DNA of 64,000 bases, from assembly GCA_015179025.1 (NCBI GenBank), contig WHUX01000105.1, forward strand, positions 1 through 64,000. Reading direction: 5' to 3'. Below, piece after piece: positions 54,279 through 64,000 of the stretch. The notes beneath the pieces are model-generated. The model searched no databases, had not been told where the DNA came from, and worked only from the letters and a program-made list of their open reading frames with translations. A program made the translations under genes and the position numbers. Each line of letters opens with the position of its first letter. Position 1 is the first letter of the stretch. This DNA comes from Terfezia claveryi (lineage: Eukaryota > Ascomycota > Pezizomycetes > Pezizales > Pezizaceae).

Positions 54279-54470
54279 CTAAAGCATGCCAAGGTACGGT
54301 CCCTCCGTCCAACACTGATTGCAAACCCCATGCCATAATCTATACTCTTTCTCCCACTGCAAAGCAGCCCGACAACAGCGTAAACAAACCCGGGTATACC
54401 GGAGCTTATCCGCCCATGTCTCACACCGTTTTGCTCCGCAGCTGATGCAGTCTAGTGTATAAGCTTGCAT
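54279..54470 (-). CDS. Small cysteine-rich ORF, possible zinc-binding peptide
   Basis: 63 codons from an ATG at 54470. Cysteines are paired: CISCGAKRC, VCLRCC, VCNQCW, with spacing that could bind two zinc ions. Tryptophan and tyrosine are frequent (WADKLRYTRVC, WEKEYRLWHGVC). It lies divergent to the frame at 54463-54780. I do not recognise a family. It may be a real short gene, an exon or a transposon fragment. Confidence 0.35.
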   Translation of the reverse strand: MQAYTLDCISCGAKRCETWADKLRYTRVCLRCCRAALQWEKEYRLWHGVCNQCWTEGPYLGML

Positions 54471-54780
54471 TGCTGGGGGTAAACAGCTTAACGTCCCCGT
54501 TGTGGAACAGGCCTACAGGTTTGACATTAGCAGCGGTGACACCCACGCGGAGTCAGGTACGACGCACGCTGCATATCCTCAGCTTACACACAAAACACAA
54601 GGTAATTTGCTCATCCTGCGCACACACAATGGTGGCTCCGCATGGTCCAAGCACGGCGATGACGAGGTGTTTAAGATCTATATGATTCACATGCTGCGTG
54701 AGGGATGTGTATATCGGGTAGCAAGCGAAAAGCTGCAATATCTTTTTGGAGCCGGTGGATTTCCGGCGCTGGCAATGTAA
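54463..54780 (+). CDS. Open frame of 106 codons, no ATG near its start
   Basis: Reads as ordinary globular protein (DEVFKIYMIHMLREGCVYRV) with GC-rich third positions unlike the surrounding DNA. An in-frame stop lies at 54460-54462. It could be a terminal exon. No domain is recognised and no splice partner is certain. Confidence 0.3.
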   Translation, partial: ACIAGGKQLNVPVVEQAYRFDISSGDTHAESGTTHAAYPQLTHKTQGNLLILRTHNGGSAWSKHGDDEVFKIYMIHMLREGCVYRVASEKLQYLFGAGGFPALAM

Positions 54781-54799
54781 ATCCCAGTCCATATCTTAT

Positions 54800-57410
54800 C
54801 CGAGAGACCAGTCCGGTTATGGTGTGGTGGTAGCTGCCAGCTCATGTCTAGACACAAATCTTAACAGATTGCGGGGTTTTGTGAACCAATGAGGACGGAG
54901 GGATTATGACTTGGCGTGTCCGTCATAGTCACAAAACTGCATAATGGACATGGAGGTCATGACGAGTTGATTACCCAATGAATAAAGTGGCTGTTGCAAA
55001 CGACTCCGTGAATATGAAGGACCTTCAAAATTACTGCTTGTCGAGTCGTGACTTTTCCTTATTTTATTTTATTTTTTTGAAAATATTGATGGTCGCAATC
55101 ATGATGATTAGCCAATCCGAATTCTCCACCTCAGCAATCGATTGGTAAATCATTCAAACAACCGATTCACCATATCTAGTTGCTCTTGGTGGGCGTAGTG
55201 GTGGTGCAATAGCAAGTTCTGTTTCTATTGTGAGAGAAGGTATTTTTCGCCAGAAAGTCGTATGTATGGCAGTGGGGCAGGGTTACCCATTCCTTTAATG
55301 TTCCCCCCCTATTGCAACAACGGGGGGTGACTTAAAGAGTACTTGTATGGGAATAACTGAGGTAACTTGTTTTGACATTGTTTCAACTACTTCTATATTG
55401 TCCATAGAACATGGACAGTATATAGAGTAGAACAGCGAGTGGCAGCGGCAGCAGCATCTATTATAATTGGTACCAATGGCAGTAGATATAATCGATATTA
55501 ACGTCAGCGGGAGTGACAGCCGCCTTCAGCAGCAAGAGTAGAGCTTAGAGCTACTTGGTATTTACAGCAGCAGGGCTCAGAAGTAGAAATTTCTGGACAG
55601 AATTTATATCAACCATTACTCGTATTCAGACCCTAGAACATGCTCTCGGTTCAGCGTTATGCTTTCTTGCTGGACCGTTCAGTTAAACGGTCTAATAATC
55701 TCCTTAACTACGGGATGATTTTGCTGAACAATTTAACAATCCATGTACCATTAATTTTTGGTAAAATTATGAAGCTATCGGCGGCGAGAGGTTCATAACA
55801 GCTCATATGCTCAGACGGTTTTTTAAACTATATACAGGGAATATCTTAGATGTTATAACAAGTATTATATGACTTCCTATAACAGGCTCTCACAAAGTCT
55901 TTTCTACTTCTCTCGTTTAGAGCACATGTTTGATATGTTGGTTGTAGCTGCAGTGCCTGATGCTCATAATTACGTCAATTCCAAATTTACAAATCATGCA
56001 TGCTTTGATAAAGATAAGCTAATAACATAAAACCTGGTCATGCTCTCTGTACGTCAAAATTTTTCCAGTGTATAACCCATGAGCAGCACGCATATCAAAT
56101 CTGATCAAACCAAAAGAAGTAGTTTGGGAATGCTTGCATTACGAGGTTCATGGAGCCTATCCACAAAAGTTTGGAATATATCTTACAATTAAATACCATG
56201 GACAATAGTTACACAAGTCAACAAGTACTAATGTCTAGACTAGTAGACCGTTCTATGCCAAACAGGTCTGCCATCAAGCAAGTAAGCATGTTACCAAGCA
56301 GTTTAACTGCAACCAGCATACTTACTTTATCTATGGTGGCTAATAATTATTGCACCCACATTGTGGAACTTGAGAGATGTAACCCTGTTACCATTATTGC
56401 TAATCGGTAGGTATGAGGGCAAAAATATTGTTGTATTCCTCCGTAATTACATACATATTCAGTCTTGCTCCATAAAGCGTGGGAATGCATAGGAGGAAAT
56501 CCAAACAAGCGAAAATTTAAGATAACACAGCACAATAAACTAGCGTAAAAGCTAAAGAAAGTCAAGGATTTACCTCAATTCCCTTACATTGTTCTGCTTG
56601 TTTCAGGTTGACAAGGTAGATAAGGGGGTATAGCACTGGAGGCGTATGCGGTCTTACACCTGTTAATTCTTCAAAACCCGATGATATACGGAGCCCGCCT
56701 CTAATTTCAATTTGGGGGGAGGAGCGCTCACCTCGTTCACATTCCGAGCAGCCGCATAACAAGCAGTCAACTTGTTACAGTTTATGGATAGCCTTATCCA
56801 CTATGATTCGAGGCATGACATTGGTCAGGCTCATCAGACTCTACACAATCCGGGGCGCAGGGCAACTTTTCGGAAGCAATACAACTTTTCGGAATCAGTA
56901 TCGATAACCGAGTCTGTGGCATCCGACTCTCCGGCATTGCCATAGGTATGCTCAGCTTGTTCCACCCCGAGCCTCGGTGGTAGGAGAGTCAATGTCGATG
57001 GGTTCGGCTTCAGTAAGGTGTAGAATCCAGGGTGGTAGTCTGAGTGAATTCTAATGTTGATCTCTCTTTTGGGAGTGGAAAAATATGTTGACGTTGAAGG
57101 ATTATTTGGCAACGTGAATCAGATAGGTTCATTAAAAAGCCTTCACATTGAAGAGAGATCGAAATTTATATATATATTCGATGTATGTGTTCAAGCGTAT
57201 TGAATTGCTCGAACTGCTTCAGCTTTCCGCAAAGTAAAGTAAGGCAGATTCAGCAGATATATATAAACATGAGGTCTCTATCCATGAGCACAAGTGTGCA
57301 AGTGATACGGTGTTATACGCTCACGTATGAGATCACATAAGTAGGGCGTAATGTGGAGCCCATATATGAAATAATGTGAAGTCGAGGTGGGCAGCTCGGT
57401 TATGACAGTA
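54800..57410. other. Unrecognised stretch with scattered short frames
   Basis: No gene supported. Between about 55660 and 56410 the plus strand has coding-like pieces in shifting frames (HMFDMLVVAAVPDAHNY near 55922; 56150-56410 is open for 86 codons). This may be a decayed transposon gene, but no domain can be named. Confidence 0.35.
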
Positions 57411-57416
57411 TAGCTA

Positions 57417-57490
57417 TTCTTAATTTTTATTTTTTCAAAACTCAGTACTCCTATCCCGGGACCACGAGGAGCCACCGGAAACCCGACGGC
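57417..57490 (-). mobile_element. 74-bp LINE 3'-tail insertion
   Basis: Minus strand: GGTTTCCGGTGGCTCCTCG, GTCCCGGGATAGGAGTACTG, then an A-rich run. It is flanked by the 7-bp duplication ATAGCTA (57410-57416 and 57491-57497). Confidence 0.75.
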
Positions 57491-57497
57491 ATAGCTA

Positions 57498-58635
57498 GGT
57501 ATGTGTGGAATGACATGCTACATTCTAACAAAATAGTGGGAGTAGCCATATGGAGGGGCTTGAATGTTATATGTGTAGATTGGTTTTCACTAAATTAGAA
57601 CTTTAGGTACCAGTCCTGGGGATAGATGTATTGCTAAGAATGCTGAATGACAGGAAATAGAGAGTTACACGGAGGATTATATCCGGCTGGACTATGTGGT
57701 GAAGAAAGAAATTTATGGCCATCATGCCACCTGGTCCACTACAGAGGGTTAGGAGTTTGTTTGGAAGTATTTCAACTGGAGTATGTATGTCACTTTTTGT
57801 ATTTATATGTCAAGTTATACTACATAGGTATGCTACCAGATTGTGTGAGTTCTGTACAGGTAACTATATGTATGTTGGTACAACAGTCACTGGGCCACTG
57901 GCCTTTAGCCATGTAATATGGGTGACGTAAATTTGATAGCGTAAAATAGACAAGGTACAAACAGAAATTGTGAAAAGGTATAGTATATGCCTGTTTATAA
58001 TGACGGTGTGGCTATGGTATGTTTATAATGTCCCAAGTAATCTATAGTAGGTATAAAACATCTCGTACCCGGATGTTTCTCATGAAAGGCTACTGGTATT
58101 TACGCTATCTACCCTACGGTGAGGGACCGCACTATAAGTCCTCTGAACCTCCCCCTACCCGGGTGGAGAGTGCTTGTTATTTCAATGTTACAACTCTTAC
58201 GATTTTTTTGTTGGAAATATACACGTCACGGGCGCCAACTATAAACCACCTAAGAAATGCCAACTTGGTAAAAATACTAAGGGCTATCAACAACATGCAT
58301 TAAACTCTACTGAAAGCTCCAAAATTTGAATACTCATGCGGTTCAAATGTACTGTAAAATGAAAATGTTCTCAGTGAAAATAAAGCTAGGACTTTGGAGA
58401 GTGCTTGCCAACTGCCTTTCCTATACAAATTTATATGATAAAACCATGTATCTATACCCCCGAATGTTTTAGGACTGCCAGCCGTTGAAACACCAGTTCA
58501 AGTGCTGTCTTTCTAGCTTTATTTTTTGGTGTTCAATACTCTGTATCTACTTACCGGATATCAGTGGAATATACTTGTGTTGTTGCTTTTTGACGCTCTA
58601 CCGGCCTGAGGTTAAATACGCCAAACGGCGAAGAC
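57498..58635. other. Geneless stretch
   Basis: No open frame above about 95 codons looks real. No repeats or RNA genes were recognised. Confidence 0.5.
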
Positions 58636-58760
58636 TTTTTTTTTTTTTTAAATAGTCTATACCCGCGATCAACCTAAGGTTATGACGGGTTCCCGAAGCC
58701 TCCCCTTAAAAAGTTCAACCTATGCCTTCGGTACAAGAAGCGAGTCCAGCCTACCGAGCC
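58636..58760 (-). mobile_element. Short poly(A)-ended insertion, second tail type
   Basis: A T-run at 58636-58649 and AATAGTCTATACCCGCG resemble the end of LINE-e next to it (AAACAAATGAATACCCGC). It is probably another strongly truncated LINE or a SINE-like copy. Confidence 0.55.
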
Positions 58761-59700
58761 TTTTTTTTTTTTAAACAAATGAATACCCGCAACAAAGATG
58801 ACTACAAACGTACAAAATTTCCGTCACAAACACCCCCGCCCCTTAAGTAGGGCTAAGATTGGAGAAAAGGTCCCAACCAAATCCTCGATTATCCCTGTCC
58901 TTCCCCTTCCGCAACCACCTTTCACTATAAGCCGCTTGCTCCCATGAGCTCCACCTCCTTCCGAGCCATTCACCGGCAATACAGGATGGGGCAACATGCT
59001 TTCCTGTTTCCGGCTCCTCCTCCTCACAAAACCTGCATTCCGGGTCCACTGTGGGGTCCAGGACATGTCTCACTTGCAGTTTTCCCTTTCCGGCCCTGCA
59101 TTGCGTATAGTTGACACGAGCTTTCTTGTTCCACTTTAGAACCCTCCCCATTCCCGGTTCCACTCGCCTGCCCTTCCTTGTTCCAGGCTTGCCTGACTCC
59201 CCCTTCTGTCATCAACCCCCCTAACCTGCTCCGTAGCTCTCTGCTTGGCCAATCTGTCGGCTTCCTCATTGCCGTAAATCCCGACATGAGCTTTAACCCA
59301 GCCGAACCTGACCGCCTGTTTTCCAAATCGCTCCTGCCTTTCCCTAATCTCATCTATCACCCACTTCAAGTCCTCTGTCCTCGCTTCTCCAGACTTGCCT
59401 GCAGCCGCAATCGCCAGAATTACTGCCTGCGAGTCAGTCATAATGAGGATCTCCTCTTCCGTCAGCAGCCCTCCAAAGCTCCTCTAGCCCTCGCAATTTC
59501 CCCATCCCAAATCGTCGCTACCTTCCCTAATTCCCTCTGCCCCTCTGCCCTCGCTTCCATGTCCACTGCAAACCATCCCGTCCCTACTAGTATACTCCTC
59601 CTTCCTCCGGTTTGATTCCATCGGTGTAGAAAATCAATGTACAAGATTAATACGCGTGGCCAATACCTAAAAGGGATCCTGTGATTATCATCCAAACCGT
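58761..59700 (-). mobile_element. LINE-e: 5'-truncated LINE
   Basis: The T-run at 58761-58772 is the poly(A) tail on the minus strand. Coding covers RNase H and the C-terminal region only. It differs in sequence from LINE-a to LINE-d, so it is a second LINE family. Confidence 0.85.
58843..59700 (-). pseudogene. LINE-e RNase H and C-terminal zinc region
   Basis: IFYTDGIKPE-like sequence near 59640 gives the first catalytic Asp. IMTDSQAVILAIAAAGKSG follows near 59440, then GWVKAHVGIYGNEEADRLAK near 59285. After a frameshift comes MTEGGVRQAW and, in the last frame, a CRFCEEEEPETGKHVAPSC motif near 59045, with the stop at 58843. This order is that of Tad-like LINEs carrying RNase H. Confidence 0.87.
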
Positions 59701-62690
59701 GGAAAGGGTCTGAGTCCGCAGAATTGATGAGTTATAAATCACTGAACCGTAATAATGCCTTTAGTGCGATACAGGGAGCTAATTGGCAGTTAGTTTGCTT
59801 TAAAAGAATCTGTTTGTAGATCCATCTGACCTTGCATGGGCCTGCCTTTCCCTGCATGAGTAAGTCTAAGGGTGCCTGAAGCAGCCTACAAAATCAGGAT
59901 CAGCCACGAACTTATTTGACCTTGCATGACCAATTGTGGCCGGTCAGGGCCCGTCTATACTTAATCTAGCCTGTAGTCCCCCATGAGCTTCCATGAAATT
60001 GTAGAAATCGTTCTACGCCATTCACCCATTCGCGAGGATAATGTAGTATGTTCGTATACTATATGAGAGAAGCCGCTTGCTTGATTGATACATGAAAGTA
60101 AGGAAATCCGTCCGTCTTAAACACCCCGCAGATGACCCTAGATACCTAAACAGAAAAATCCTTAAGCGCCCAAATCTCACGTGAGCACCACAACCATGCC
60201 CCTGCGTTGTCCTATTACCCTTGTTCCAACAGAAATAGCATGAGCGCTCCTGAACAAACATGAGCCTGCCTAAGTTATGATGATGTTGCCTGAAGCCGCT
60301 CAGGCTGGCCTGACTCAACCTGTACGGATACGCATGCCTGAACCTATTTAACCTCATTTCTGCTCTCCCCAGCAAGCCTGCGTAACTAGGCGAGCTTCAC
60401 AGGTAAGGTAGATTCAGGCAGCCAGGGTGGTCCAATCTTCAAATGAGCCCAAGGTTACTTCCGATGATCTAGGTATCGGTAGTTGAGATGGGCATATTCT
60501 GGCCCACAATAAGTCTTGTAAGGTCAAGCAAGTCCGGCCTGAGCCTACCCCTACAGGGCCAGACAGGCTCATGCAAGCTCAGGTGGATTTATAAACATAT
60601 CACCATTCAGAAACGCATAACTTATCAAGAGACTCTAGAATATGCTATTCGAACCTCAATTTGTGTATACAGTATTCCTAATACTCAATCCGGACTGACG
60701 GCCGGTGGCTTGTCTCTTTAATGCGCCTTCTTAGACTCGTTTGATCGGTGTCCTGCTGATATACCATATCAACTCAACTATCTAACATACTTAGCATGGA
60801 TACACGTGAATGATGCTACAATACAATCTGAATATATAGTATCATCTGGCGGGGGATAGTATTCCTGTGTCAAATATATATTTATAACAAATGGGGCTAC
60901 ATAATTGGTAGTCTAGTTTCTGCAAGTACGACGTTCGCCAAATGCTGTTAGAAAATAAGTATGCCAGGTGTATGGAGGAAGCTTGTCCCAATAGGTATGT
61001 TTTCATCATCGGAATCCTCGTGCAGTACTGAATTGCTACAATGCGTATATCCGGACTGTGTATTGAATGGTGCGTTTTCTTTATGAAGTTGCGGTCCTGC
61101 ATGGGGCTTAAACTGTGGAGGGGAAGTTCTTATTGATACGCCCCCTATTTTGACTACATATTTACCAACTATCCAAGTGGGTACTGTTGTTCCCTCTATA
61201 GATTTGGAATTATCTGCAGTTGAATCCAAAGATTCCCTCCATCGAACATATTATAATTTTGTATCGGGGTGCAGGTGAGGGCGGGGGTGTAGTCTTATAC
61301 CAGGAGAATCCTGTATCCTGCACCAAGCCTTCATTCTTCTTAGGATATGCCAAAAGTTGCTTTATTTCTTCTGTTATCAAGGAACATACTACAATAATAT
61401 CAATGACTGTTCAGTCACCAATCAATGCTACCTGGCTACTGCAGTATGTGGCACCATTGCAAAAGGGAAGGATCCTGTCTTGATGCGGATCGTCATTCTT
61501 GACGCCCTCGGAAATGATCCGAATCAATTCCATTGTCATATTGTGTCTGAAATTGGACCTCGATTACCAGCAAATCCACTGGCAAGGTTAGCTTTGACAT
61601 TCAGATAGAGGATAGAGGACATACGTTCTGGCTTTATAACCCCCTGGAATTCCATAGTAAAGGTCTAGTCATTAGCCCCGGACTAACCTGATTTGAGGCC
61701 CTTGATGTATTTACCATCTCCCCAATTTTCCTAGGTATCTCCGTGGCAAGAGGATGCCACCTGTATCCTGTCGGGTGCGTTGGCTGTGGAACTCTCTGGC
61801 GAATCTCCATGTCTTGCAATAATATTTTCATTCATATTTACAAGTCGGTCAGATACATGTTGGGATCATCGGCAAGGGTCAATTCGTATTCATTCATTAG
61901 ACCAATCTTCAACGCGCAGCTTAGATACCAATACCTAAGGGTCTGCTGCCCTGTGTTCTATGATGTAACCATGCAACGTGACTTGAATCATTTTGTGAGC
62001 CAACAGGATGACGAGCTTCGCAATTGCAGCCGGGGGAGCTGGCGGCCACGAGACAAAGAAAGTACAGCGGCTAAATCCAATGATGACTGCTGTGGATGAC
62101 ATAATCCACACCTTGGCAGGTTTGCCGTGGTGAAAGGCGGAGCGCTCCGGGGGGGAGCCGTAAATACAGTGCGCGGCGCAAGGACAACCACCACTACCGA
62201 TAGCTTTAGTGTGGGCGAAGGGCATGCGAAGGGCTTCCTTCACTTGCGATATAGAGATAACACGACGTGCGGTACTTGGCTCTGACGGAGACTTTGGCGA
62301 TATTTGTAGGCGGGGGCAGGCGGGGACGGCCTACATAGTACGTACATTACACTGCTGCGGGTTATATTAGGGTAACGAGGAACAACAACGCTGCAAGTAA
62401 CGCTAGTAGCCGGGCGGGTCCTGGGCTGCAAATATCGGTGCAGCGAGCGGGCAACGAGCGGGCACTCCGAGACTGATCAGGCGCGGATACTGTAGGTACC
62501 TGCGGGGAGTGGGATTCTAGTCGGACGACATAGCTGCTGCTGGTACGGCGGGTAACCAACTGCAACTGCAACTGCCCGCACAATCTTGTTTGTTCACCTC
62601 GCGAGTATTAATCAAATAGCTGGCCAGGCCTTCACTCCTCTGACAGCTGCAATCTCGGGCCTCACCGCTGACAGAAAGGCACATGGGAGT
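59701..62690. other. Unrecognised stretch with GCCTGA-rich segment
   Basis: 59820-60590 is rich in GCCTGA, CCTGCC and TCAGGC words, as in an old degenerate repeat. Coding-like pieces are 61229-60948 on the minus strand (TTVPTWIVGKYVVKIGG) and 61470-61608 on the plus strand (LDALGNDPNQFHCHIV), both unrecognised. 62100-62580 is GC-rich and may be the upstream region of the gene at 62895. Confidence 0.35.
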
Positions 62691-62693
62691 ACA

Positions 62694-62813
62694 GTAAGTA
62701 GGTACTGTACGACTGAATTATTCACAATACAACGAACGACTTTTCCTCCTTGTTCCTACATCCTTGGGCAGTTGTCTCCTCCTCCTTCGCCTCTTCATCC
62801 TCCTAAATTTCAG
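62694..62813 (+). other. Candidate 5'-UTR intron
   Basis: GTAAGT at 62694 and TTTCAG ending at 62813, with CTAAA shortly before the acceptor and a pyrimidine-rich run between, fit a 120-nt fungal intron. It would lie in the leader of the following gene. Confidence 0.35.
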
Positions 62814-62894
62814 ATATAACTGTTCCTGGCCAATTATAGCATTTCACAGTTTGTGCATCCCCTCACACAAGATCTCGACCCTCACGGGTAAACA

Positions 62895-64000
62895 ATGATA
62901 CACAAAAACTCATCACATCATAGCATGGGCCTCACCCCCCTTCCCACGACCTACTTCCTGCCTGCAACTCGCATGAGGAGTAGATCTAGGCCGTCTGCCG
63001 CACCACCAGCACCACCACCCTTGGCCATCATCTCCCCAACCTCATGCGCAGTGCTTCCCACAGACATAGCAACCATTCCAGAAACCGTCCCAGCTATGCA
63101 CACGGCTGGCAAACCCTACGCGCGCGCCCCTAGCAGTCCAACCAAGACTCGCTCTCGCTGTCGTCCAGGTAGCTGGCCATCAAGCCGACCCCGCTCCCAG
63201 TGGAAACCACTCCCTGACCCTGTAGCGCTTGAGCATGACCTCCAGCAGGGCCAGCCAGCGGGGGAAGATGCAGACTTATTGGACGTTATTGTTGTTAGGC
63301 CGAGGCCTCCGGGTGGGACTGTTGAAGGGACCGGTCAAGCAGAAGGCTATACATGTGGGAATGGGCAAGGAGTACCTATAGACATGCCATGGCCAGTGTT
63401 TACCCAAAACTCGAATTCGCCGCCAATGAGTCCATTGTCCCCACCGCCGTCGGAATTGGAGGATTATATTCCTAGCTTTGCGCCGCTTAAAACTAGGGTA
63501 GCTACAACTATTACGGTATCCACAAAAACCAAGGCAGCATATTCAGATATCAGTGATGCACGAGCACAAGTGGAGGCGCAAGTGGCGGAGAATTTGACTC
63601 GCTCTCCCACATCTACTTTTCCTGTCTCTTCTCTTCCTCCACAGCCCACATGTGTACGCAGCAGTAGTCCAACCCTTACCCGTCGCCCTGTGAACCACAG
63701 AGCCAAGCCCAGTTCTAACAATAATGATGATAATAACGAACCTACGACCACCTCGCGAGCACGAACCCGTTCCCGCACAGGGTGCATATGGCTTGGGAAC
63801 AGAGTGGATGATTCCACTCCCTCACCAACTCCGGAAGGCCTACCCAGCGGAAAATTCGCGAAGTGGACGCCATCCAAAAATACCACCGCGCTCTATAAAG
63901 CCGCAGTGAGGCTGCGGAAGAGCGGTGCACCGTACCCCAGAATCCCAGAGTGGTTGGGGATGTCTGAGGCGGTTGGAACGGTCGCGATTTTTGAGAAGGG
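62895..64000 (+). CDS. Probable host gene, 5' part; proline/serine-rich protein of unknown function
   Basis: Open from ATG 62895 (or ATG 62925) to the window end, at least 368 codons, with an in-frame TAA at 62889. Composition is Pro/Ser/Thr/Arg-rich and low in hydrophobic residues, suggesting a mostly disordered N-terminus. Features are a PAAPPAPPPL-like run, Arg/Ser clusters (KTRSRCRPGSWPSSRPRSQW), an acidic EDADLLDVIVV patch, MSPLSPPPSELEDYIP, and an Asn/Asp run. A more ordered segment (TALYKAAVRLRKSGAP) lies at the end. Base composition is GC-rich and there are no C-to-T stops, unlike the transposons. A CT-rich tract precedes it, as in many fungal promoters. No family is recognised. Confidence 0.7.
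   Translation, partial: MIHKNSSHHSMGLTPLPTTYFLPATRMRSRSRPSAAPPAPPPLAIISPTSCAVLPTDIATIPETVPAMHTAGKPYARAPSSPTKTRSRCRPGSWPSSRPRSQWKPLPDPVALEHDLQQGQPAGEDADLLDVIVVRPRPPGGTVEGTGQAEGYTCGNGQGVPIDMPWPVFTQNSNSPPMSPLSPPPSELEDYIPSFAPLKTRVATTITVSTKTKAAYSDISDARAQVEAQVAENLTRSPTSTFPVSSLPPQPTCVRSSSPTLTRRPVNHRAKPSSNNNDDNNEPTTTSRARTRSRTGCIWLGNRVDDSTPSPTPEGLPSGKFAKWTPSKNTTALYKAAVRLRKSGAPYPRIPEWLGMSEAVGTVAIFEK

Noticed and set aside
1..64000. tRNA or rRNA genes
   Set aside because: A read-through for T-loop-like GGTTCRANNCC words with matching arms gave nothing convincing. tRNAscan-SE would settle it.

Overview
The window is a stack of fungal transposable elements with one probable host gene, running off its right edge. 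A filamentous ascomycete is the best guess. The evidence is Ty3/gypsy chromoviruses, Plavaka, hAT, pogo and Ginger-like DNA transposons, Tad-like LINEs, and in-frame stops that look like C-to-T changes of CAG, CAA, CGA and TGG codons (RIP-like or CpG decay). The species cannot be named from the sequence. No tRNA, rRNA, CRISPR array or bacterial-type operon was seen.

Layout. 1-3.1 kb: a decayed coding relic and A-rich repeats. 3.5-5.5 kb: a small inverted-repeat element and a 1.7 kb non-autonomous LTR element. 6.8-25.3 kb: a three-level nest. Gypsy-1 (+, TSD CTTAT) was interrupted in its reverse transcriptase by Gypsy-2 (-, TSD ATTGG). Gypsy-2 in turn carries a Penelope-like element (PLE, 10161-14880), and an hAT-type MITE sits in the right LTR of Gypsy-1. 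25.8-27.2 kb: a Plavaka transposase relic. 27.2-37.8 kb: Gypsy-4, a short non-autonomous LTR element whose left LTR is split by the complete Gypsy-3 (+, TSD CCCAG). 37.8-40.1 kb: strongly AT-rich decayed DNA. 40.3-48.8 kb: an hAT relic and a four-level nest, LINE-a containing LINE-b containing a Ginger-like element containing a pogo-like element, with LINE-c inserted into the LINE-a tail. 49.2-52.8 kb: an internally deleted Copia element in a minisatellite. 53-62.7 kb: mostly unrecognised sequence with LINE fragments. 62.9-64 kb: an open frame of at least 368 codons with no stop before the window end.

The most notable find is the PLE. It encodes a roughly 1007-codon reverse transcriptase with no visible GIY-YIG endonuclease. 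Each of its three pseudo-LTR copies (two direct, one inverted) contains a hammerhead ribozyme-like sequence with the full conserved core and three pairable stems. The two direct copies lie in the sense of the gene and would cut its RNA into a unit of about 3.74 kb. The inverted copy makes a 986-bp palindrome at the 5' side. The other observations of most interest are a 20-bp palindrome shared by the LTRs of two different gypsy families, and a Ginger-like transposon confirmed by TIR, 4-bp TSD and the C-terminal domains of its integrase.
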